A stretch of DNA of 64,000 bases, taken from the NCBI GenBank assembly GCA_036758285.1, contig DAIOWV010000005.1, positions 11,251 through 75,250 of the forward strand, given 5' to 3'. Position numbers and translations under genes: made by a program. Source of the DNA: Taishania sp036758285 (GTDB taxonomy: Bacteria; Bacteroidota; Bacteroidia; Flavobacteriales_D; Crocinitomicaceae). Below the pieces are notes generated by a model. The model worked only from the letters and a program-made list of their open reading frames with translations. It was not told the origin of the DNA and made no database searches. Within the stretch, counting starts at the first letter, position 1. Each line of letters starts with the position of its first letter. Of this stretch, positions 1-7,900 are shown piece by piece.

Positions 1-314
1 CGAGCAATTCCTTTAACACTGACTCCAATATGATTATAAAAGTTTCTATCTTCAAAAGCAATTAAACAGACTTTTAATTTTTCTGGCACTGAATCAGAAG
101 GTGGAAATCGCCATTGTCCATCAGTGGCAATTTGTGCGCTTAGCAATTCTCCTTTCTTGTCTAAAACAACCGTAGATGTTGGTTTTAAGAATAATTGATT
201 TGGCAAACAACCGACATACCAAACAAAGAAAATAAGAAAAAGTACTTTAAATATAAAGCGCAATATTAATTTGTTTTTTGCGGTTATTTTAATTTTTGTG
301 TTATTGATTATCAT
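1..314 (-). CDS. pbpC: Penicillin-binding protein 1C, N-terminal part (runs off window)
   Basis: Only the first 104 codons are present; the gene continues beyond base 1. PBP1C enzymes are inner-membrane bifunctional peptidoglycan synthases (glycosyltransferase GT51 plus transpeptidase). Visible here are a basic N-terminus, a transmembrane anchor (about residues 21-35, LRFIFKVLFLIFFVWYV), then the family-typical stretch STVVLDKKGELL, the WRFPP motif and the start of the GT51 domain with FEDRNFYNHIGV, whose Glu-Asp is the conserved EDxxFxxHxG catalytic motif. The WRFPP-type insertion separates PBP1C from PBP1A. The ATG at 314 is the only start before the membrane segment. In many bacteria pbpC sits next to an alpha-2-macroglobulin gene; here that gene lies 4.6 kb away on the same strand. 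Confidence 0.85.
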   Translation of the reverse strand, partial: MIINNTKIKITAKNKLILRFIFKVLFLIFFVWYVGCLPNQLFLKPTSTVVLDKKGELLSAQIATDGQWRFPPSDSVPEKLKVCLIAFEDRNFYNHIGVSVKGIA

Positions 315-552
315 AAAAATTGCTTTGATAAAACAAATATATGATGAGTAGAAAGCTCCAATTAGGTACTTTTATTATTCGTTATCTCTCTTTGAGAATT
401 CGTTAACTATTGTAGATTTCTAATCATTAGCAAATAATGTATTACAGCAAAATTTTCAATCTTTAAACAGGATAAAACATAAAGAAGTTATTATAACCTA
501 AAATCGAGGACTTAATAATTAGGATATACATTATTTAAGATAATCAAAATAA

Positions 553-3500
553 ATGATAGATTTGTCTATGCGGTGGCTTAAAGTACTGTTTCTGTTGTTT
601 TTGCTTATTTCTCCAAAAGTAATTTGGGGGCAATCGTACCATTTCAAAAATTACACAGTTAAAGATGGTATTGCACAGTCTCAAATATATGCACTGCTAC
701 AAGACTCCAGAGGTTATCTCTGGATGGGAACAAGAGGTGGTGGATTAACTCGCTATGATGGATTATCATTCACTACGTTTACAGAAAAAGATGGTCTGTC
801 ATCAAATTACATCAATTGTATAGAAGAAGATATTGATGGAAATCTTTGGATTGGAACCAATAATGGAATTACAAAATTTAATGGTTTAAAATTCGAATCA
901 TTCAAACCAAAAGAAGAAAAATGTCAATTTTTATCAATTGTTTGGGATAAAAATCGAAAAATGTTTTTATCGAGTAATAAAGGTGTTTTTAGTTTTAATG
1001 GAAAAGATTTCCAATCACTCAATGATGTTCTGAAATTAGAAAATCTAACAATTAATACTTTACTTTTTGACAAAGAAAATCGTCTTTATGTCGGTTATAG
1101 TAAAGGACTCTTTCGTTATACCTATCATAATAACAATTGGAAAAAACATGATTTTGGTAAAGAAAATAAAGTCATGTTAAATGCAATTACAAAACTAAAA
1201 GAGGACAATAAAGGTAATATTTGGATTGGTACATATGGAGATGGAATGTATTGTTACAATGGTAAACAATTTTACCGAATCGATTTAAAACACGAATTAT
1301 ACAAACAAACAGTTTTAGATATTTATATTGATCACAATCAAGATTTATGGATTGGAACGCTAACTTCAGGAGTCTTTCATTATTCAAAATCCAATAAATC
1401 ATTTTCTCGTTTTGGGGAAAAAGAAGGGTTGAGTAATCACCATGTGAGAAGTATTTGTCAAGATAATAGTAATAGTTATTGGTTTGGAACATCAGGAGGA
1501 GGTGTTGCCAATTATGCTGGAAATCAATTTACTGGCTATGATGAGAAGTCTGGATTAAAAGCAAACTTTATTTACAGTGTTTTTAAAGATAGTAAAAATA
1601 GATTGTGGATTGGAAACGGTCAAAAAGGTATCAGTTTAAAGGACAACAACGAATTTTTCTCTTTCAACGGAACAAGTGGTTTTGCAGATGTAAAAGTCAA
1701 AGCAATAGCAGAAGATTTACAAGGGAATCTGTATTTTGGAACTGAAGGTCAAGGAATTTATCGTTACGATGGTGAAACATTTGAAAGTATTAAAGTCTTT
1801 TCCAAACTTTACATTCGCTCAATTCAAGTTGATTCACAAGGAAATTTATGGATTGCAACTGCAGGTCTAGGAATCTATAAATGGAATGGAGCTATTCAAA
1901 AACAGTTTTTAGTTGCTGATGGTTTATTACAAAACCGAATTACTTGTTTACAAATTGACAAAATGAACCGTGTTTGGTACGGTTCTGAAGAAAATGGAGT
2001 TGGTTACATATTTAATGATGTTGTATCAAAAAATTACATTCGTGAAAAGAATGGATTATCCTCCAATGCTATTCGTAGCTTGTCAGAAGATGGAAATGGT
2101 AACATTTGGGTAGGTACAGCAGGAGCTGGAATTAATCGAATCTCTTTTAATGAAAAAACACCTCAAATTCGATCTTATGGATTAAAAGAAGGGTTAACAT
2201 CTTCAAACGTTTATTTAATAACAAATGACAATTCTGGGAATTGTATCGTTGGAACAGAAACAGGTATAGATTTTATAGAATTACAAGCAGATCTTTCAAT
2301 TAAAGATATTCGACATTTTGGGAAAAGTGAAGGTTTTACAGGAATCGAAACGTGTCAAAATGCTGTTTGGAAAGAATCTGATGGAACTTTTTGGTTTGGA
2401 ACAATCAATGGACTATTTCATTACAATCCAGCTTATTTATATCGTAACAATCATGAACCAATCACGCAGTTAAGAGACATCAAATTGTTTTACATTCCAA
2501 TCAATCAAACCGCTTTTAAAGAGTCAATTAAACCTTGGAACAAAATAGAACACCTTGAATTACCGTATGACCAAAATCACATCAGCTTTGATTTTTTTGC
2601 AATTAATTTTAGTAATCCTGAAGCTGTTCGTTATCAATGGAAATTGGTTGGATTTGATAAAAACTGGTCTCCGCCATCCAAAGAACACAATATCGTCTAT
2701 TCAAATCTAAATTCAGGGAAATATACATTCTTACTTAAGGCTAGTAATGAGGATGGAGTCTGGAACAAAAAGCCTGTTGTATTCAGTTTTGAAATAGAGC
2801 TTCCATTTTGGAAAACTTGGTGGTTTTTAGCTCTAGAAATAGGATTGTTTGGATTCGGATTATACCTTTTATTTCTTTGGAGAATAAATCTCGTGAGGAA
2901 AAAATCTCGAAAACGTGAAGAAAAAATCAAAATTGAAAAAGAAATAATGGAATTGGAACAAAAAGCATTGCGATTACAGATGAATCCACATTTTATTTTC
3001 AATGCTTTAAATTCTATTCAATCAAAAATTGGTGATGGAAATGAACAGGAAGCACGATATTATCTAGCAAAATTTTCGCGTTTGATGCGACAGATTTTAA
3101 ATAATTCTAGGAATACATTTATTTCTCTTGAAGAAGAAATATCAACTCTTGAAAATTATCTTTTAATCGAAAAGTTTTGTAACGACAATCGCTTTGATTA
3201 CGCCATAAGTATAGATAAATCATTAGAAAAAGATTTCATTTTATTACCACCTATGCTACTGCAACCTTTTGTTGAAAATTCTATTAAACATGGTTTTAAA
3301 TTTCCTCTTCAACAAGCTAAAAAAGGAAAAGTCGAAATTAATTTCTATTCAAAAGACGAAAGTTTAATTTGTGAAGTAAAAGATAATGGTATTGGACGAA
3401 AAAAAGCTGAAGAAAATAATGAAAAAAGCATGGAAAGCTATCACGAATCTACAGCATTAAAAGTAACAAATGAACGACTAGATTTACTCAAGAAAGAAAA

Positions 3501-3594
3501 TACAATGGCACATCTTGAAATCATTGATTTATATACGGATGAGCAACTCGCAAGCGGTACATTAATTCGATTAACAATTCCAATAATACATTAA
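553..3594 (+). CDS. LytS-type sensor histidine kinase with two-component regulator propeller
   Basis: A 1013-residue membrane sensor kinase. A signal peptide (about 1-26, ending in VIWGQ) exports a long sensor region made of some 12-14 regulator-propeller repeats of the type LWIGTxxGGLxRYDG (about residues 50-620), which should fold as two seven-bladed propellers. A Y_Y_Y domain follows (about 680-750), then one transmembrane helix (about 756-777), a basic coiled-coil linker, and a His_kinase domain with the phospho-acceptor His813 in MNPHFIFNALNSI. The ATP-binding domain shows the N box (QPFVENSIKHG) and G1 box (VKDNGIGRKKA). The gene precedes its LytTR response regulator by 2 bases, so they form one operon. 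M6 is an alternative start. The ligand cannot be told from sequence; hybrid relatives in Bacteroides sense glycans, but this is the non-hybrid LytS form. Confidence 0.9.
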   Translation: MIDLSMRWLKVLFLLFLLISPKVIWGQSYHFKNYTVKDGIAQSQIYALLQDSRGYLWMGTRGGGLTRYDGLSFTTFTEKDGLSSNYINCIEEDIDGNLWIGTNNGITKFNGLKFESFKPKEEKCQFLSIVWDKNRKMFLSSNKGVFSFNGKDFQSLNDVLKLENLTINTLLFDKENRLYVGYSKGLFRYTYHNNNWKKHDFGKENKVMLNAITKLKEDNKGNIWIGTYGDGMYCYNGKQFYRIDLKHELYKQTVLDIYIDHNQDLWIGTLTSGVFHYSKSNKSFSRFGEKEGLSNHHVRSICQDNSNSYWFGTSGGGVANYAGNQFTGYDEKSGLKANFIYSVFKDSKNRLWIGNGQKGISLKDNNEFFSFNGTSGFADVKVKAIAEDLQGNLYFGTEGQGIYRYDGETFESIKVFSKLYIRSIQVDSQGNLWIATAGLGIYKWNGAIQKQFLVADGLLQNRITCLQIDKMNRVWYGSEENGVGYIFNDVVSKNYIREKNGLSSNAIRSLSEDGNGNIWVGTAGAGINRISFNEKTPQIRSYGLKEGLTSSNVYLITNDNSGNCIVGTETGIDFIELQADLSIKDIRHFGKSEGFTGIETCQNAVWKESDGTFWFGTINGLFHYNPAYLYRNNHEPITQLRDIKLFYIPINQTAFKESIKPWNKIEHLELPYDQNHISFDFFAINFSNPEAVRYQWKLVGFDKNWSPPSKEHNIVYSNLNSGKYTFLLKASNEDGVWNKKPVVFSFEIELPFWKTWWFLALEIGLFGFGLYLLFLWRINLVRKKSRKREEKIKIEKEIMELEQKALRLQMNPHFIFNALNSIQSKIGDGNEQEARYYLAKFSRLMRQILNNSRNTFISLEEEISTLENYLLIEKFCNDNRFDYAISIDKSLEKDFILLPPMLLQPFVENSIKHGFKFPLQQAKKGKVEINFYSKDESLICEVKDNGIGRKKAEENNEKSMESYHESTALKVTNERLDLLKKENTMAHLEIIDLYTDEQLASGTLIRLTIPIIH

Positions 3595-3596
3595 TT

Positions 3597-4337
3597 ATGA
3601 AAGCAATTTTAATAGATGATATTGAACAAGCACGCATCACACTTCGCAAGGATTTGGAATATTATGCCCCTTATGTTAAAATTGTTGGAGAAGCTGGTGG
3701 TGTTGTAGAAGGAGCCAAATTATTAAAAACAATGAAACCCGATATTCTCTTTCTAGATATTCAAATGCAAGATGGTAGTGGTTTTGATTTGTTAGATATC
3801 ATTGGAGAAATTGACTTTAAAATTATCTTCATCACAGCATCGGATGCACATGCCATCAAAGCATTTCGTTATGCAGCAATTGATTATTTACTCAAACCCG
3901 TTGATCCAGATGAATTACAGGATGCACTTAAAAAATTCAAATCAGATGGTATCAACGAAAGTGAAAAATACAAACTTCTGAATGAAAGTCTGAAAGACAA
4001 ACAAAAACACAATGAACGACTGGCTTTACATTCACAAGAAAAAATTAGTGTTGTTGAAATAAAAGATATCGTTCGATGCGAAAGTGATGTTAACTACACA
4101 CAATTTCATTTTTCGGATAAACGAAAAATTATGGTAACTAAAACCTTGAAAGATTTTGAAGAGTTATTGCATAATCATGGCTTTTTCAGAGTACACCAAT
4201 CACATTTAGTAAACACGAAATACATTCGGGAATATTCAAAACAAGAAGGAGGTCATCTGGTTATGACAGATGGAAGTCTGGTTCCTGTTTCTACAAGAAA
4301 AAAACCAGACGTAATGAAAATGTTGGAAGAATTATAA
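3597..4337 (+). CDS. LytTR-family DNA-binding response regulator
   Basis: A 246-residue cytoplasmic response regulator. The receiver domain (1-120) has the acidic pair D7/D8, phospho-acceptor Asp54 in LFLDIQMQDG, T80 and the conserved Lys100 in YLLKPVD. A LytTR DNA-binding domain occupies about 140-246 (ERLALHSQEKISVVEIKDI through VHQSHLVNTKYI and VPVSTRKK). It starts 2 bases after the sensor kinase stop codon and is surely its partner. LytTR regulators usually bind direct repeats upstream of their targets. The genes on both sides (pbpC and the alpha-2-macroglobulin) are envelope genes on the opposite strand and are plausible but unproven targets. Confidence 0.92.
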   Translation: MKAILIDDIEQARITLRKDLEYYAPYVKIVGEAGGVVEGAKLLKTMKPDILFLDIQMQDGSGFDLLDIIGEIDFKIIFITASDAHAIKAFRYAAIDYLLKPVDPDELQDALKKFKSDGINESEKYKLLNESLKDKQKHNERLALHSQEKISVVEIKDIVRCESDVNYTQFHFSDKRKIMVTKTLKDFEELLHNHGFFRVHQSHLVNTKYIREYSKQEGGHLVMTDGSLVPVSTRKKPDVMKMLEEL

Positions 4338-4359
4338 ATGGTTTATTATCTGTTTTCTA

Positions 4360-4806
4360 CTACTCCAAGCCTAAAATATCTGAAATTTGTTGCCAAGCCT
4401 TATCACGATTTATATTGTATCGGTTTTGTGCTTCTTCACTTCCTGTAACTGCATAATCACTCAATCCTTGTGCTTCTTTTTGAAGTGATTTCATACAATC
4501 TATTAATTCTTCCACAAATAAAACATCATCATTCGTTAAACCATCACTTTTCACAGTTGTACATTTAGATAGCATGTCTATTACTGATTCTAGCATCGCC
4601 ATTTGTTCACTCATCAAGTCTTTTACACGATCTGCATCATAAACTTCATTTACATATGAGTCTGCAATAGCACCTATTGAAAGGTAAGTATTGTAGATTG
4701 TAATTGATGAAATTCCACCAAAAGCTTCACGAACATTTACATCACACTGAGCTCTTGAAACAACAAGGCTAGAAATAGTCAAAAAAAGGGTTAAAAATAA
4801 TTTCAT
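4360..4806 (-). CDS. Small secreted helical protein, unknown function
   Basis: A 148-residue protein with a clear signal peptide (MKLFLTLFLTISSLVVSRAQ, cleavage about residue 19-20). The mature part is predicted mostly helical, rich in Asp/Glu/Met, with three Cys (CDVNV at the mature N-terminus, SKCTT, DCMKS). I recognise no family. It lies between the convergent LytTR regulator (22 bases from its stop) and the alpha-2-macroglobulin gene, from which it is separated by 115 bases holding a good promoter, so it is probably transcribed on its own. Confidence 0.7.
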   Translation of the reverse strand: MKLFLTLFLTISSLVVSRAQCDVNVREAFGGISSITIYNTYLSIGAIADSYVNEVYDADRVKDLMSEQMAMLESVIDMLSKCTTVKSDGLTNDDVLFVEELIDCMKSLQKEAQGLSDYAVTGSEEAQNRYNINRDKAWQQISDILGLE

Positions 4807-4830
4807 ACGATAATAGCTTTAGAATTATTA

Positions 4831-4861
4831 CAAATATATTGTTATCATTAATTAATGACAA
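4831..4861 (-). promoter_or_regulatory. Bacteroidota-type promoter with a palindrome in its spacer
   Basis: On the minus strand TTG (4861-4859), a 20-base spacer, then TATATTTG (4838-4831), an exact match to the -7 element TAnnTTTG with a -33 TTG. The spacer contains the perfect 14-base palindrome TCATTAATTAATGA (4845-4858), the position where a repressor would act. Predicted to drive the small secreted protein starting at 4806. Confidence 0.5.
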
Positions 4862-4921
4862 CTCCAATCGAGCTCCATATCATTAAAATATCTATCAATT
4901 AGCCTGTGTTCGGGATAATTA

Positions 4922-7900
4922 TTACTTTACAACCTCTATCCACCTTCCTTTCTCAGAAGCAAAAATACTATTGTCATACATTGTTTCACATTGAATAGCA
5001 GGTAAATAATATCTACCCAAATAACTTGCATTCAATCGTATACGAATGGTCTTGCTCGCGTTTGGTCCTAGTTCAAAGTAAGAAAATACTCGATCATCTC
5101 TTACATCCTGATAACGAATCTCTTGATTCATATCAACACCATCCATTCTGTCATTCATAATTTCCCATCCACTTGGAAACAATTGAGTTAATGCTATTTC
5201 CTTGTAAATTCCTTTACTTCCGGGATTTGTAAGGGTAACCTCCATTATAAAATCCGTACCCTGTTTTAATTTTTCAGGATTAATTTTAGTTCCTTTTGAA
5301 TCGGAATATAAAATACTCATTTTTAAATTTTGTGACACTGTTTTCTCAGTTCCTTGATTCGGAATTCCTTTGGTTGTTACAGAAACATACAATTTACTTC
5401 CACTTGTATTTTTTACTTGAATGACAGAATTATTACTAAGAGTAGATTCATTATAAAAGTGCTTTTCTAAAATTCGGTTAAACGATAATTGTTGAACTTG
5501 ATTGCCATTTATCTGCAAATTGTAGGTGCATTTTTCATTTGAATTCTTCACGCCAGCATATTCAGTTAAAGCAAGTAAAGATACTGCTGTTTCTTGGGTA
5601 CTTAACCACGATTCTGAATTCAATTTTGACACAATTTTCAACAATAGCTTTTCTGCTTTTTTATTCATTTCTAACTTGCTAAGAACCTGTAAAACTATCG
5701 CTTCATCTCTAATTTCAGAACCAAAAGTGTAAGATAATTCCCTATATGATTTCATTTCAGTTTCTAAATTCTCAACCATTTTTTCTGCAATATCATTCTG
5801 CCCAATTTCAGCATAAGCAGCTGCTAATTGCCATTTTGTCATCACCGTTAAACCACGTTCTTCTTTTAATCGATTCATGGCTCCTAACTGTTGATTTTTG
5901 GACAAAGCAAGTAGATATAATCTATAAGCTTGAGTCAATTGGTGACTTTCGTTTGCTTGTTTGTGTGCAAATGGATTCATACTCGTATTCCAGTTTTGAG
6001 CTTTTTCTGTTTGAAATTTAATCCAACTTTTTTTGAGTTTCTCTGGAATTACATATCCTTGAATTTCAGCCTCTAATAAAAAATGTCCAGCGTAATTGGT
6101 AGCCCACTCATTTTCATAATTTTCTCCTGGCCAATAAGAAAATCCACCATTAATGGTTTGAAATAATTGTAAACGCTTTATTGCTCCTTGTACATGGTTT
6201 TTTACTAGCTTCTGATCTTTTTCTGAAAGATTTACCAATTTGCCAAGATACAACTGAGGAAATACGCCAGATGTCGTTTGTTCTAAACAGCCATGCGGAT
6301 ATTGAATTAAATAATCCAATCTTTTTTGTAATCCAAAAGAAGGAATTTTTGAAACCTCTATAATCGCTTCATTACTTGATTTTAAACCAAAATAATTAAT
6401 GTCAATTTTTTTATTTGATCCAGATTCAACAACAAAACTTGAATAATTAAATTGAACAGGGTTGGATGCGCGAACATCAATTTCAATTTCTTCTGTTGCT
6501 GTAATATTGCCAGAAGTAGCAGTGACTTTTAACTTTGCAATTCCTAGTTTATTTTGAATTTTTAATTGAAATGTTTTCGTAAATTCCCCTTGTTCTTTTA
6601 CCTCAAAAGTTTGCGTGTTTTTCCCGATTATGTCAACTATATCATTTGTTTCAATACTTAATTTTATATTTTTAATATGATCTTCCATAGCAAAAACACT
6701 TATTGGTAATTCAATTTTTTCATCTGGTCCAAAAACTCTTGGACAAGTTGTTAGTAACATCAACGGTTTTCTCACTGCAACTGTTTTCTCAGCATTTCCA
6801 TAAGCACCATTGTTTTGAGCTACAACCATCACACGAACAGAACCTACATAATTTGGAATGTCAATAGTATGTTTTTTACTTTGTCCGCCTTCAAGTGTAA
6901 ATGGACCAATATATCTTACCATCGGTTTGAAACGATTAGCTTTTGGATTTTTCCCCCTTCCAGCTTCACCATCTCCACCTATTGTTAATAATTTCGATAT
7001 TTTTCCAGCAAATGCCCCAATTACATAATCATACATGTCCCATGTTTTCACACCAAGAGCTTCTTTTGCATAAAAAGTATACCAAGGTTGAGGTGTCTTG
7101 AAATTGGTTAAATCCAATAATCCTTCGTCAACAATTGCCAAAGTATAAGTCATCTTTTTACCTTCTTTTTCTTTTATCGTAATTGTTGTAGTAGTTTCTG
7201 GTTTAAAAATATCTGACATTTGAAGAGTCGGTTGAAGATGTGTTTTCGGATCATCAACAAAAACCGGAACTACGCCATACATACGAATCGGAAGATCATT
7301 TTTTGTATTTGCGTGTGGCTGAATCAATGAAATATGAATATAAGCATTGGGAGCCATGTCTTCACTTGCTTCTAAAGTATGAAGTGTTTCTCCTAAATTT
7401 GTATTAATCCAATATTTTTTAATAACCTTAGACCTTGTTTCGATACTAATCAATGCTTTTCCTTTCGCAGGTGAAGGAATTGAAAGTTGAATTTTTTCAC
7501 CTTTAATGTATTTTACTTTATCCGTAGTAAAATTCAACAAACTTACTTGCTCACCTTGAACACGATTGACCCTATTCCAATAAGGCCAGTCAACTGTAAA
7601 AGACATTCCAGTTTGATGATTTCCTTTTTTATCTGTTGCTATAATCACGTATCTCCCATAATCTGGATAATTAACTCTGAAAGAAACAGTTGATTTACCT
7701 TGTTTACTTTTAACAACTGTATCCTTGACAACAAATGCACCATCTTTAGAAATGAAGGATGCTAAATCTGAATCTGAATTTTCATACCACCACTCCCAAT
7801 TCAATTTATAAATTCTGATATCAATTGTTTCCTCATCTCTCAATTTTCCATCACTTGATACTGCTACAATGTCAAAAAAATGTTTTTTATCTGTTTCTAA

